A stretch of DNA of 43,636 bases from Opitutus sp. GAS368 (lineage in GTDB: Bacteria > Verrucomicrobiota > Verrucomicrobiia > Opitutales > Opitutaceae), in assembly GCA_945903465.1 (NCBI GenBank), contig CAMDOF010000052.1, forward strand, positions 1-43,636. Direction: 5' to 3'. Positions 24,043-34,405 of this stretch are shown piece after piece; within the stretch, counting starts at the first letter, position 1, and every line of letters starts with the position of its first letter. The position numbers and the translations under genes were made by a program. The notes beneath the pieces were generated by a model. It ran no database searches, had not been told where the DNA came from, and was given only the letters and a program-made list of their open reading frames with translations.

Positions 24043-24200
24043 GAAATCGCTAAAAAAGGCTAAAAAAGCTCATAAAATGGGTAAAAAAGTAATTTTTTAG
24101 CCTAAAAATTGCCCAAAAAAGCCATTTCTTAAATAAGAAATTAGTAATTTTTTGTTTTCTAAATTTTCAAAAGGAGCGCTTTTTTGGGCATTTTTTCATT
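24043..24200 (-). promoter_or_regulatory. AT-rich block with helically phased A-tracts
   Basis: In a GC-rich genome this block is strikingly AT-rich. Runs of 4-6 A or T begin near 24052, 24062, 24074, 24083, 24093, 24104 and 24115, i.e. every 10-12 bp. That phasing predicts strong intrinsic curvature. A 10-bp inverted repeat (GGCTAAAAAA at 24058-24067 with TTTTTTAGCC at 24093-24102) and a perfect 13-bp one (24110-24122 with 24178-24190) are embedded. The block lies upstream of accB on the minus strand, so it may set accB-accC transcription or bind an architectural protein. Confidence 0.6.
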
Positions 24201-24968
24201 AAACTGACGAGTTAAGCGGGGAGATTGAGCTAGTTTGGCCGTTTTTTAAGGAATCGTAGATTCTGTGGTCGGTCCACGGTGGGGCTGCTTAGTTTTGGCT
24301 GGCTTCGCACGGTTGTTCGAAGGCATGGCCGCGGATTTGGGGATCAACCCGATTTTTCCAAGACAGGTCTGGTTATTTTTCGGCCGAGGTTTCGTGGTAG
24401 GGAACGTTGCCCAGGAAGAATTAACCGTGGGAGGAAGGGACAGCGGGGGCGAGGGGAGGGCTGGCCGGCGAACGTTCGGAACGGTTGCGAATTGGGGGCG
24501 GCAAGGGTTTCGCGGGGTGCGTGGGCTCCGCCATTTCAGGGGAGGGCGCGCGCGTCGGTTTTCTTGGTGAAGCGCGGCGGCGCCCCCGACGATTAATAAG
24601 CTGCACTGCTTTTGCGGTGCAAGTGCAGGGCGAGCGTGGCACCGGTCGAACCTTTGATTTCGGGGCGGAAGTTAATTGGGGGGATGGGATTTTAGGGAAC
24701 GGGCTGAGCTGCCGAAATTCATTGGGTAGCTGCGCCCCGCTGGGCGGGGGAGCGAGGCGGGTCTTGGGTGAGCAGACCGAGCGGGCGGAGGATTGAACCG
24801 AGGGGATGGCGATGGCGCGTCGTTTGTTGAAGTGGGGTGTAAAGGCGAAGGCCGATGTGCGCGGGTAGCGGTCGGCGAAGGTGAGATCGGAGAGATTAAC
24901 GCGTCGTTAAGAATCGCACTTGCGGAGGTGGCGGGGTTGGCGTGTGCTGTTTTTTTATAACGTCGCAC
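24201..24968. other. long intergenic region between the divergent accB and guaA genes
   Basis: About 770 bp with no convincing gene. Frames here are Arg/Gly/Pro-rich and unrelated to known families. It must contain the guaA promoter, but I cannot place it confidently. No purine-riboswitch core was recognised. Confidence 0.4.
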
Positions 24969-26507
24969 ATGCCACAAACGATCGCCGTTCTGGACTTTGG
25001 GTCTCAACTCACGCAGGTCATCGCGCGCCGGATACGCGAGTGCCAAGTATATTCGAAGATTTACCACTACGCGACTCCTGCTGCGAAGTTACGTGAGGAT
25101 AACGTGGCGGGGATTATCCTTTCGGGAGGGCCGCAGAGCGTCTACGCGAAGCAAGCGCCTCATCCTGACCCAGAGATATTTACGCTTGGGGTGCCGGTGT
25201 TGGGTATTTGCTACGGGGTGCAGTTGATGGGGTACTTTCTGAGCGGGGAAGTGGAGCACAGCAAGGCGCGGGAATATGGACTCGGGCAGCTGACCGTGAA
25301 GAAACCTGGACGTTTATTTGCCGGTTTGCCGAAGACGTTGCGGGTCTGGAATTCGCATGGAGACAAATTGACGAAGTTGCCGCCGGGTTTCCGGTCGATT
25401 GGAACGACGGAAAATTCGCCCTTTGCGGCGATAGAGGATGCGCAGCGGCATTTTTACGGCATCCAGTTTCACCCCGAAGTGTTTCATACGGAACGCGGGG
25501 TGGATATGATTCGGAATTTCTTGTTAGGAGTCTGCGGCGTGAAGCAGGAGTGGACGACGCGTGAATTCGTGGACCAAGCGGTGGAGAAGATTCGTGCGCA
25601 GGTGGGCAAAGGCCGAGTGTTGCTGGGCCTTTCGGGCGGCGTCGATTCGTCGGTGGCGGCGGCGCTGCTGCACAAGGCAATTGGTAAGCAGTTAACCTGT
25701 GTTTTTGTCGATAATGGTCTGTTGCGGAAAGGAGAGCGCGCGGCGGTCGAAAAATTGTATGGCGATCACTTTCAGATTGATCTCCGGGTTGAGGATGCGG
25801 GGAAGCTGTTTTTGCGTCGGCTGAAAGGAGTTAGCGAGCCGGAGCAGAAGCGTAAAATCATCGGCCGGACCTTTGTCGAGGTATTCGAAAAATCGCTCAA
25901 ATCGATTGGCCACGCCGAGTTTTTGGGGCAGGGCACGCTCTATCCAGATGTGATTGAGAGCGTGTCGATCGGTGGTAATCCGGCCTCGCTGATCAAGACG
26001 CACCATAATGTCGGCGGGCTGCCGGCAAAGATGAAGCTCAAGTTGATTGAGCCCTTGCGTGAATTATTTAAGGATGAGGTCCGGCGGGTCGGCGAGGCGC
26101 TCGGCCTGCCGCGTGAGGTCGTTTGGCGGCAGCCGTTTCCGGGGCCGGGTCTGGGGGTTCGGTTGATGGGGGATATTACCGCGGATAAGTTAGAAATCCT
26201 TCGGAATGCTGACGCGGTGCTGCAGGAAGAGATGATCAGCAGCGGGTATTATTATAAAGTTTGGCAGTCGTTCTGTGTTTTTCTGCCGGTAAGGACCGTG
26301 GGGGTGTTTGGTGACGAGCGTACGTATGATTATGTGATCGCGATCCGGGTGGTGGAGAGCACGGATGCGATGACGGCGGATTGGGCGAAGTTGCCGCATG
26401 ATTTGATTCAGAAGATATCAAGTCGGATCACCAACGAAGTGCGCGGCGTCGGCCGAGTGGTATTGGATGTGAGTTCGAAACCGCCGGCGACGATTGAATG
26501 GGAGTGA
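24969..26507 (+). CDS. guaA: GMP synthase (glutamine-hydrolysing)
   Basis: This 512-residue enzyme makes GMP from XMP, ATP and glutamine. The N-terminal class I amidotransferase has [12 protein letters not shown] with the nucleophilic cysteine and [12 protein letters not shown] with the His-x-Glu pair. The ATP-pyrophosphatase domain has the P-loop [17 protein letters not shown]. The C-terminal dimerisation domain has [11 protein letters not shown] and [18 protein letters not shown] 24969 is supported by homologous length; an upstream TTG would add unconserved residues. The gene is complete. Confidence 0.97.
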   Translation: MPQTIAVLDFGSQLTQVIARRIRECQVYSKIYHYATPAAKLREDNVAGIILSGGPQSVYAKQAPHPDPEIFTLGVPVLGICYGVQLMGYFLSGEVEHSKAREYGLGQLTVKKPGRLFAGLPKTLRVWNSHGDKLTKLPPGFRSIGTTENSPFAAIEDAQRHFYGIQFHPEVFHTERGVDMIRNFLLGVCGVKQEWTTREFVDQAVEKIRAQVGKGRVLLGLSGGVDSSVAAALLHKAIGKQLTCVFVDNGLLRKGERAAVEKLYGDHFQIDLRVEDAGKLFLRRLKGVSEPEQKRKIIGRTFVEVFEKSLKSIGHAEFLGQGTLYPDVIESVSIGGNPASLIKTHHNVGGLPAKMKLKLIEPLRELFKDEVRRVGEALGLPREVVWRQPFPGPGLGVRLMGDITADKLEILRNADAVLQEEMISSGYYYKVWQSFCVFLPVRTVGVFGDERTYDYVIAIRVVESTDAMTADWAKLPHDLIQKISSRITNEVRGVGRVVLDVSSKPPATIEWE

Positions 26508-26568
26508 AGGTGTTTATTTTGGAGGCAGGAGTTGCAGCGTGGAACGACGGCGAGCACGCTGGGGCTTT

Positions 26569-27324
26569 ATGAAAGTGAATTTCCGGACCAAGATGTGGGT
26601 GGCTGGCTGGCTGACGAGTATACTGGGGTGGGGGGCGGAGCCAGCGATCATCGCGAAGGCGCGGCTGTTTTTGGGGGAGGAGGCCGCATTAAACAGGATT
26701 ACCTCGGTGCACTACGAAGGATCCCTGGTGACGGCCGCGCTGAGGGTCGGCGAGCCGGAGGTGCGGTCGGCGCTCGATATTGTTTATCAGAAACCAGATC
26801 GGCAGCGCGTGATGGCGAGCTCGGCGACAATCGTTGAAGTGACGGCCTTGGATGGTTATGATGGCTGGCAACGGATCGAAGATTTAAAGGACGTCGCGAA
26901 GTGGCGGCAGACGCTGCTCGGAAGGGAACAGATCAAACGCCTGCGGGCGAACACGTGGGAGAATCTGGCGTATTTCCGAGGGATAGAGCGGGTGGGCGGA
27001 AAGTTAGAGGATCAGGGGGCGCGAACGATCGACGGGATCGCCTGTCGGAAAATCGCTTTCGTGCATGGTCCGGGCATTACATTTTTTCGTTATTTTGAAG
27101 AGGCCACGGGGCGGTTGGTGCTCACGGAGACGGAGGCTGGCGGCACGATTCGAGAAGTGGGGGCGACGCAGGTGGGCGGGGTGCGTTTTCCGAAGAGTAT
27201 TATTACGACGACGCAGACGGTGACGGGCGAGACGCAGTCGGTGACGCTGATCTTTGAAAAGATAACGGTAAACGAGGCTCGGGACGGTGCTTGGTTTGCG
27301 ATTCCGCGGCTGGCTCCGCGCTGA
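26569..27324 (+). CDS. exported protein of unknown function, LolA-like pattern
   Basis: The product has 251 residues with a short N-terminal hydrophobic segment (KMWVAGWLTSILGWGAEP) that may be a signal peptide. The mature part alternates strands with blocks like ITSVHYEGSLVTA, LDIVYQKPDRQRVM, VTALDGYDGWQRIED and IDGIACRKIAFVHG. This pattern of a lipid- or polymer-binding half-barrel is seen in LolA/LolB-like periplasmic proteins. The resemblance is structural guesswork. I chose ATG 26569; an in-frame start at 26494 would overlap guaA and lack a signal. It lies 61 bp after guaA and may be co-transcribed. Confidence 0.55.
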   Translation: MKVNFRTKMWVAGWLTSILGWGAEPAIIAKARLFLGEEAALNRITSVHYEGSLVTAALRVGEPEVRSALDIVYQKPDRQRVMASSATIVEVTALDGYDGWQRIEDLKDVAKWRQTLLGREQIKRLRANTWENLAYFRGIERVGGKLEDQGARTIDGIACRKIAFVHGPGITFFRYFEEATGRLVLTETEAGGTIREVGATQVGGVRFPKSIITTTQTVTGETQSVTLIFEKITVNEARDGAWFAIPRLAPR

Positions 27325-27445
27325 GGTGGCTCCGCGCGGAGGTGGCGGCGTGCGGAGGTGGGGTGCGGTGGCAGAGATTTCGGGGCTTTCAGAGAAAATC
27401 CTCGCGGGAGGGGGCTGGGGTGCACTACATTGGATGAGATTAACG

Positions 27446-28738
27446 ATGCGAACGCTCCATCATTCTTCTAAGACGCTCATGGATGAGTTGGTGGCATTCT
27501 GTCGCGGTTCGGTGGTCCCGAAGGAACTCGCCGATTCGGTTGCGGCGATCTTGGCTGATGTGCGCCTGCGCGGTGACGAAGCTTTGGCGTATTACGCGGC
27601 GAAGTTTGATGGGGCGAAGTTGCGGGCGCGGGATTTTCGAGTTTCGGCGGCGGATCTTGCTGGGGCGCTTAAACGGTTATCGCCGGCTGAGCACCGGGCG
27701 TTGAAGGCCGCGCATGACAACATTGTGAGCTACAATCGGCGAGGTTTGCCGAAGGCATGGACGGCGAAGAATTTACATGGAGGGATCGTGGGGGAGAAGT
27801 TCGACCCGATCCGGCGGGTGGGCCTTTACATTCCAGGAGGAGAGGTGCCCCTGGTTTCGACGGTGTTGATGACGGTGACGTTGGCGAAGCTCGCGGGCTG
27901 CCCGGAGATTGCCGTGTTCACTCCCTCAAGTGCGGATGGGAAGGTGGCGGATGGGATGTTGGCGGCGTTGCAAATGTTGGGGGTAGACGAAGTGTACCGA
28001 GTGGGGGGCGTTCAGGCGATTGGCGCGATGGCGTACGGCACGACGACGATTCGCGGGGTGGACAAGGTCTTTGGGCCGGGGAACGCCTACGTATGTGAAG
28101 CCAAGCGGCAGGTTTTTGGCACGGTGGGGGTCGATTCTTTGCCTGGTCCGAGTGAGGTGATGGTAATCGCGGATGAGACGGCGAAGGCGGCTTACGTGGC
28201 GGCTGATTTGTTGGCGCAGGCTGAGCATGGTTCTGGGCGGGAGAAGATTTATTTAGTGGCGACAACGGGTGATTTTATCACGGCGGTGGCGGCGGAGATG
28301 CGCACGCAGCTCCAGTTGATCACGCGGAGTGAGAAAATCCGGAATGTTTTGGATCAAGGGTTGCTCGCGATTGAAGTGTCTTCGCTGGGGGAGGCGGCGG
28401 TGATCGCCAATTATATCGCGCCGGAGCACTTGGAGCTGATGGTGGCGGAGGCGAGTGCAAAAAAGCTGACGGCGGCGATCACGACGGCCGGGGCAATTAT
28501 GATGGGAAATTTTTCACCGACGGCGCTGGGCGATTTTACGGCGGGACCGAGTCACGTTTTACCGACGGGCCGCGCGGGGCGGTTTTTTAGCGGGCTGCGG
28601 GTGGTCGATTTTATCCGGCGCACGAGTCTCATTCGCTATGACCGCGCGAGTGTGAAGAAAGCGGAACCGACCGTGGCGGTGTTTGCGGCGATGGAAAAGC
28701 TTGATGCGCACGGGCGCTCGGTGCGGATTCGGGCGTGA
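27446..28738 (+). CDS. hisD: histidinol dehydrogenase
   Basis: This 430-residue zinc enzyme oxidises histidinol to histidine in two NAD-dependent steps. Marks are RVGLYIPGGEVPLVSTVLM, RVGGVQAIGAMAYGT, KVFGPGNAYV, DSLPGPSEVMVIAD, LLAQAEHG with the zinc-binding Gln and His, and the C-terminal GPSHVLPTGRAGRFFSGL. Length is standard for the family from ATG 27446; ATG 27434, four codons upstream, is also possible. It is the first gene of a histidine cluster read D-C-B-H. Confidence 0.95.
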   Translation: MRTLHHSSKTLMDELVAFCRGSVVPKELADSVAAILADVRLRGDEALAYYAAKFDGAKLRARDFRVSAADLAGALKRLSPAEHRALKAAHDNIVSYNRRGLPKAWTAKNLHGGIVGEKFDPIRRVGLYIPGGEVPLVSTVLMTVTLAKLAGCPEIAVFTPSSADGKVADGMLAALQMLGVDEVYRVGGVQAIGAMAYGTTTIRGVDKVFGPGNAYVCEAKRQVFGTVGVDSLPGPSEVMVIADETAKAAYVAADLLAQAEHGSGREKIYLVATTGDFITAVAAEMRTQLQLITRSEKIRNVLDQGLLAIEVSSLGEAAVIANYIAPEHLELMVAEASAKKLTAAITTAGAIMMGNFSPTALGDFTAGPSHVLPTGRAGRFFSGLRVVDFIRRTSLIRYDRASVKKAEPTVAVFAAMEKLDAHGRSVRIRA

Positions 28739-28749
28739 AATCGGCTTGA

Positions 28750-28774
28750 GCTGAGCGGCGGTCAGCGGTTTTTT
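28750..28774 (+). terminator. terminator-like hairpin inside the his cluster
   Basis: GCTGA at 28750-28754 pairs with TCAGC at 28762-28766 around a 7-base loop. GG and six T follow at 28769-28774. The stem is short, so termination would be partial. It lies between hisD and hisC. Confidence 0.4.
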
Positions 28775-28812
28775 GCCATCGTCACGGTCGCGGTCAGCTT
28801 CCTTTTTTGATC

Positions 28813-29900
28813 ATGTCAGCACTCACCTCTCTCGCCCTTCCTCACGTCGCTGGTCTGCACGCGTACACGCCGGGGCTGCAACCGACGGAACCGGGCTGGG
28901 TGAAGCTGAACACGAATGAATTTCCGTACCCGCCCAGTCCGCGGGTGGCGGAGGCGTTGCGGGAGGAGTTGGGTGAGGCGGGGGCGGTGTTGCGATTGTA
29001 TCCCAATCCGAAAAGTCAGCCGCTGCGGGCGGCGATCGCGGCCTGTCATGGGGAAGGGTTGAGTGAGGGGAATGTCTGCGTGGGGAATGGGTCGGATGAT
29101 ATTTTGAATCTGCTGATACGGGCGTTTTGCACGAGGGCGTCGTTGGCAGGCTTTACGCTGCCCAGTTATTCGCTTTATCCGGTGCTGGTGGGAATTCAGG
29201 ACGGAGGCACGGAGGCAATTCATTTTGATCGCTCGATGCGTTTGCCGGTGGAGCGGATCCAAGCCTCGTCTGCGAGCGCGTTTTTTCTGACCTCGCCGAA
29301 TGCGCCGACCGGGGTGGGTTTTGGCAATGCGGAGCTGGCCCGGGTGCTGGCGGGGTATCGTGGTCTGTTGGTGGTGGACGAGGCCTATGCGCCGTTTGCG
29401 GATGAGAACGCGCTGTCGTTGCTTGCGCGGCACCCGAATCTGGTGGTGGTGCGGACGCTCTCGAAGGCGTACGCGCTGGCCGGGATCCGGGTCGGTTATG
29501 CGCTGGCGCACCCGGAGATCATTGAGGTGCTGGATCGGGTGCGGGACAGTTATAATGTGAATCGGCTCTCGCAGGTCGCCGCGTTGGCCGCGCTGGGTGA
29601 TCAGACTTACTATGATCGGGTGATTGCGCGCGTGAAGGCGACGCGGGATCAAGGGGTGCGGGCGCTCGGGGAAGGGCGCGGCTGGTTCACGTACCGCTCG
29701 CAGGCGAATTTTATTTTTACGGAGCCGAAAAATGGGCGAGGGGAGAGTGGCCCGGCGGTGGCGAAGTCGGCCTATGATTTTCTTTCCGGGCACAAGGTGT
29801 TGGTCCGCCATTTTCCGAGCCACGCCTTGACCGCTTCTTTTCTGCGGATCAGCGTGGGGACGGAAGCGGAAATGCGCGTCCTCAGCGAAACCTTTGATAC

Positions 29901-29925
<25 letters not shown>
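28813..29925 (+). CDS. hisC: histidinol-phosphate aminotransferase
   Basis: This 370-residue PLP enzyme transfers an amino group to imidazole-acetol phosphate. Blocks in order are [85 protein letters not shown] with the PLP lysine, and [11 protein letters not shown] 28813 begins the family-typical N-terminus. Its 3' end overlaps hisB by 25 bp, which suggests translational coupling. It follows the terminator-like hairpin after hisD. Confidence 0.95.
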
Positions 29926-30503
<578 letters not shown>

Positions 30504-30560
30504 GATGAGTGCCGAACGAGTGGGCGGAGTCGGGTGCGTTGGTTGGGCGGGCCCTGGCGC

Positions 30561-31181
30561 ATGATTGCGGTGATTGATACGGGAATCTGCAATCTGCGGA
30601 GCGTGACCAAAGCGCTGGAAAGTGTGGGCGCTTCGATTTGTGTGGTGCGTTCGCCGGAGGAGGTGGTGGCGGCGAAGGCTCGCGGGATGGTTCTCCCTGG
30701 GGTGGGCGCGTTACGTGACTGTGTGGCCTCGTTGCGGGCGACGAAGCTGGATGCGGTGGTGCGGGCTTGGATCGCGGCGGATCGGCCGTTTTTGGGAGTA
30801 TGTCTGGGAATGCAGGCGTTGTTCGAGCACTCCGAGGAAGGCGATGTGACGGGCTTGGGGATTTTTGCGGGGAACGTGGTGCGTTTTCAGCGACCGCGGG
30901 AGCTAAAAATTCCGCACATGGGCTGGAACACGGTGCGCTTTCTGCAGCGAGGCGCGGCGCTGTGTGCGGATATGGCGACGGAGGGAGAGGCCTTTTATTT
31001 TGTGCATAGTTACCACTGTGTGCCGCGGGAGGCGGGCGTGGTCTTGGCGGAGTGTGATTATGGAGGGAATTTCTGTGCGGCGATTGGGCGGGGACGAGTT
31101 TTTGCGACGCAATTTCACCCGGAGAAGAGCCAGTCGAAAGGACTCCATCTCTATCGTAATTTTGCGAAGGTGGCGTCGTGA
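30561..31181 (+). CDS. hisH: imidazole glycerol phosphate synthase, glutaminase subunit
   Basis: This 206-residue class I amidotransferase supplies ammonia to HisF. It shows MIAVIDTGICNLRSVTKAL, LPGVGALRDC, FLGVCLGMQALFE with the nucleophilic cysteine, PHMGWNTV, YFVHSYHC, and ATQFHPEKSQ with the catalytic His and Glu. ATG 30561 matches the family start; a start at 30534 adds unconserved residues. Its partners hisF and hisA are not in the window, so the pathway is split among loci. Confidence 0.95.
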   Translation: MIAVIDTGICNLRSVTKALESVGASICVVRSPEEVVAAKARGMVLPGVGALRDCVASLRATKLDAVVRAWIAADRPFLGVCLGMQALFEHSEEGDVTGLGIFAGNVVRFQRPRELKIPHMGWNTVRFLQRGAALCADMATEGEAFYFVHSYHCVPREAGVVLAECDYGGNFCAAIGRGRVFATQFHPEKSQSKGLHLYRNFAKVAS

Positions 31182-31185
31182 AGGC

Positions 31186-31211
31186 GGGCGGGCGGGGGCA
31201 GGTGGGTGGGG
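31186..31211 (+). other. G-quadruplex-type G-tract cluster after hisH
   Basis: Just after the hisH stop there are six G-runs of 2-5 bases, five of them three or longer, separated by 1-3 bases. In the RNA-like strand this can fold as a quadruplex. It lies in the 213-bp gap before gltA. Confidence 0.4.
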
Positions 31212-31394
31212 CTTGATTTTCTGATTGGCTGGGGTCGGCGAGATGGGTTCGTGGCTGGGGTGGGTGGGCGGGTTGAGGGAGGAGCAGCACGTTATCTAAC
31301 GGAGGGAAGGTCTGGGGCTTATTCTGTCGGAGGGGGCGATAATCTAAAAACTTTTCTTTGCCAGCGGCGGGGATTCCGGTTGGCTGGGAGGACT

Positions 31395-32693
31395 ATGGCA
31401 ACGACCGCCCTGTTAAAGTTGGACGACAAAGAATACCCCCTGACAATCATAGAGGGCACCGAAGGGGAGAGGGCGATTGACACGCGGACGTTGCGGGCGG
31501 CGAGCGGGCTGATTGCCTATGACCAAGGCTACGGTAACACGGGATCGTGCGAGAGTAAGATTACCTTTTTGGATGGTGATAATGGGATTCTGCGGCATCG
31601 CGGGTACCCGATCGACCAATTGGCGAATCAGAGTGATTTTGTGGAGACGGCTTATCTCGTGATTTATGGCGAGTTGCCGACGCGGGCGCAGCGCAAAGAT
31701 TTTGGACTTTTGTTGCGTAAGAATGCGGTGGTGGAAACGCAGATGCAGAAGATTTTGGAAGGGTTTCCGACGAGTGCGTCGCCGATGGCGATGCTCTCGG
31801 CCTTGGTGAGTGCGCTGCCGGCCTATCATGCGGATTTGGCGACGAATAATTTTGAGAAAGATCTGCAGAGCTTCGATTTGGCGGCGGCGGTGGCGATCTC
31901 GAAGATTCGGACCTTTGTAGCGATGATCTATCGGTATCAGAAAGGGTTGCCGTTTATTTTCCCGAAGCAGGAGTTACCGTTTTGTGATAATTTCCTGCAC
32001 ATGATGTTTTCCGAGCCCTATCAGGATTACATCGCGGTGCCGGAGGTGGCGAAGGCGCTTAACCTGGTGCTCTTATTGCATGCTGATCACGAACAGAATT
32101 GTTCGACCTCGACGGTGCGGATGGTCGGGTCGAGTGCGGCGAATCTGTTTACGTCCATTTCGGCGGGAATGTGTGCGCTGTCCGGACCCTTGCACGGTGG
32201 GGCGAACGTGGCCGTGATGCAGATGCTGCAATCGATCCACGACGAAGGGGACGATGGCACGCGTTTTATTGCTGCGGCGAAGTCGGGTTCGAAGAGCAAC
32301 CGGCTGATGGGGTTTGGTCACGCGGTTTATCGTAATTTTGACCCGCGGGCGAAGATAATTGGGGAGGCGTGTGATTCGGTGCTGCGAAAGCTGGGGGTGG
32401 AAGATCCGCTCTTGGTGATTGCCAAGAATTTGGAGCAGGCCGCGTTGAAGGATGAGTATTTTGTGACGCGGAAGCTCTACCCGAATGTGGATTTTTACTC
32501 GGGTATCATCATGAGGGCGCTGGGGATCCCGATGAATATGTTTACGACGATGTTCGCGATTGGGCGGGCTCCGGGGTATATCGCGAATTGGCGGGAAGTG
32601 GCGTCGAACCCCAAAGGGCGGATTTATCGGCCCCGGCAGATTTATGTGGGGGTAACGCGGCGCGACTACGTGCCGGCGGCGGGGCGCGGTTGA
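31395..32693 (+). CDS. gltA: citrate synthase (type II)
   Basis: This 432-residue enzyme condenses oxaloacetate and acetyl-CoA at the entry to the citric acid cycle. Catalytic blocks are [32 protein letters not shown] with the first His, [18 protein letters not shown] with the second His, and [15 protein letters not shown] with the Asp. Length and the N-terminal domain ([18 protein letters not shown]) match the hexameric, NADH-regulated type II enzymes. ATG 31395 is preceded by GGGAGG at 31386-31391 with a tight 3-nt spacing. A G-rich leader separates it from hisH. Confidence 0.96.
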   Translation: MATTALLKLDDKEYPLTIIEGTEGERAIDTRTLRAASGLIAYDQGYGNTGSCESKITFLDGDNGILRHRGYPIDQLANQSDFVETAYLVIYGELPTRAQRKDFGLLLRKNAVVETQMQKILEGFPTSASPMAMLSALVSALPAYHADLATNNFEKDLQSFDLAAAVAISKIRTFVAMIYRYQKGLPFIFPKQELPFCDNFLHMMFSEPYQDYIAVPEVAKALNLVLLLHADHEQNCSTSTVRMVGSSAANLFTSISAGMCALSGPLHGGANVAVMQMLQSIHDEGDDGTRFIAAAKSGSKSNRLMGFGHAVYRNFDPRAKIIGEACDSVLRKLGVEDPLLVIAKNLEQAALKDEYFVTRKLYPNVDFYSGIIMRALGIPMNMFTTMFAIGRAPGYIANWREVASNPKGRIYRPRQIYVGVTRRDYVPAAGRG

Positions 32694-32714
32694 GCGGTCG
32701 GGCCGGGCGGGGGC

Positions 32715-33440
32715 CTAGGGTGCGGCGGCGGTTTTCTTGGCCTTGGCGGTCTCGCGGAAGATTTCGTCTTGGGTGAGGCCGGTGAGTGCGACCAAGCCGC
32801 TCATTAGTTTCCAGAAGACGAACATCATGGCGGCCATGCTGGGCAGGGCGATGACGAGGAAGGCCAGCCAGTGCATTTTGCCGAGTTCGGCATTGAACTC
32901 AGCGGTACCTGGAGGGCTTCGCAGCACGTAGAGGGCGAGCAGGAAATTGACGGGCGCGCTGGCGAGAAACGTCAGGGCGAGGCCGATGCTGGCGCGGCGA
33001 AGTAATGTATTAAAGCGGCCGGTCTCTTGGCGAGCGACGAGGGCGGCGTCGACGCGGGCGACGTCGATGAGGTTATCGTTGTAGAGCAGTTCGCGAATGA
33101 GGGGCCGCTTGGTGCGCAGGGAGATGAGCACGGCGCCGCCGATGAGGGCGGGCACGAGGCCGTCTTTGATGGCGAACCAGAAGCCGCCCACCTTGGCGAG
33201 AGCGAGCCCTCCGGAAAGGAGGACGCTGATAAATCCGAGGATTGAGAGGAAATTGGTTTTCCGGCGGATCAGGAAATCGTAGGTGCCGTAGCCGACGGGA
33301 AAAGTGAGGCCGACGATGAGGCCCCAGAGAGGGCCGAGCCATTGCTCGGAGCTGAACTTCATCAGGACCACCGTGGGCAGGACGATGTTGCAGATGATAT
33401 TGAGCAGCGGGTTTTCGCGTTGGGTGTGGGCTGAAGACAT
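32715..33440 (-). CDS. VC0807-like integral membrane protein
   Basis: This protein of about 241 residues from ATG 33440 has five to six hydrophobic segments: IICNIVLPTVVLMKF, LGPLWGLIVGLTFPVGYGTY, FLSILGFISVLLSGGLALAKV, a middle amphipathic stretch, GLALTFLASAPVNFLLALYVL, and LAFLVIALPSMAAMMFVFWKLM. The blocks FPVGYGTYDFL and LLSGGLAL recall the VC0807 family, whose function is unknown. It converges on gltA with a 21-bp gap. An ATG four codons upstream of the chosen start (33452) is also possible. Confidence 0.65.
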   Translation of the reverse strand: MSSAHTQRENPLLNIICNIVLPTVVLMKFSSEQWLGPLWGLIVGLTFPVGYGTYDFLIRRKTNFLSILGFISVLLSGGLALAKVGGFWFAIKDGLVPALIGGAVLISLRTKRPLIRELLYNDNLIDVARVDAALVARQETGRFNTLLRRASIGLALTFLASAPVNFLLALYVLRSPPGTAEFNAELGKMHWLAFLVIALPSMAAMMFVFWKLMSGLVALTGLTQDEIFRETAKAKKTAAAP

Positions 33441-33558
33441 CGCGAGGACCAAAGCGGGAAGCGAGGTGAGCGGGAAGCGGAAAATCGCGGTTGGAGCGAT
33501 CTGAAATGATTTTCCTGATTCCCAGCGCGGAAATTTTTCTACAGGGTCGGGTTTTCCT

Positions 33559-34302
33559 ATGATTCATCTTGGAGTAAATATTGATCACTGTGCGACGCTA
33601 CGGCAGGCGAGGTACCGCGAGGCGGGAACAACGGTGGGCGGGGTGGTCGAGCCGGATCCGGTGACGTTTGCGCTGCTCGCGGAGCGAGCGGGGGCGGACG
33701 GGATCACGGTTCATTTACGGGAAGATCGGCGGCACATTCAGGAGCGCGACGTGGTGCGCCTGCGGGAGAGCGTGGCTACTCGTCTGAACCTCGAAATGGC
33801 GTGCACGCCGGCGATGACGGCTTTTGCGCTGCGGCTGAAACCGGAGTTTGTGTGTTTGGTGCCGGAGAACCGGCAGGAAGTGTCGACGGAGGGAGGGTTG
33901 GACGTGGTGGCGAACGCGGTGCGGGTGCGGGCGTGCGTTGAAGCGCTGCGTGAGGCCGGCATCGCCGTGAGTCTCTTTATTGATCCGGAAGAGGCGCAGA
34001 TTGAGTGGAGTGTAAAAGTGGGTGCGCCCTTTGTGGAGTTGCATACGGGTGCGTATGCGACGGCCGGCCAAGGGTCGGGGCGTGAGGTTGAGTTTGCCCG
34101 GTTGCGGCGGGGAGGGGAGAGGGCGCACGCGCTTGGGCTCAAAGTGAATGCGGGGCACGGGATCAACTACGTTAACATCGCGGAAGTGCGGACGTTGCCG
34201 CATCTTTACGAGTTGAACATAGGGCACAGCATTGTGAGCCGAGCGATTTTCACTGGAGTAGAAGAGGCGGTTCGGGAGATGAAGGCCCGGATCACGCGAT
34301 GA
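33559..34302 (+). CDS. pdxJ: pyridoxine 5'-phosphate synthase
   Basis: This 247-residue TIM-barrel enzyme makes pyridoxine 5'-phosphate from 1-deoxyxylulose 5-phosphate and 3-amino-2-oxopropyl phosphate. Marks are [70 protein letters not shown], and [11 protein letters not shown] with [14 protein letters not shown]. The gene is complete. acpS follows about 100 bp downstream, an arrangement also known in E. coli. Confidence 0.97.
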   Translation: MIHLGVNIDHCATLRQARYREAGTTVGGVVEPDPVTFALLAERAGADGITVHLREDRRHIQERDVVRLRESVATRLNLEMACTPAMTAFALRLKPEFVCLVPENRQEVSTEGGLDVVANAVRVRACVEALREAGIAVSLFIDPEEAQIEWSVKVGAPFVELHTGAYATAGQGSGREVEFARLRRGGERAHALGLKVNAGHGINYVNIAEVRTLPHLYELNIGHSIVSRAIFTGVEEAVREMKARITR

Positions 34303-34405
34303 ATTCGGCGCAGAGAAACGCGGTGGCGGGGGTCTTGGCAAAACGGGGCCGAGCTGGGCGGGGTGCGGCCGGCAGCAACGGTGGGCGCCGCGAGGCCACC
34401 TAGTT

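Noticed and set aside
24640..24665. GGTCGAACC-like string suggesting a tRNA T-arm
   Set aside because: The flanking bases do not form a 5-bp stem, and no acceptor or anticodon arm can be drawn on either strand.
31311..31343. GATAAT at 31338-31343 as a gltA -10 box
   Set aside because: No acceptable -35 element lies at the proper distance, so it was not listed as a promoter.
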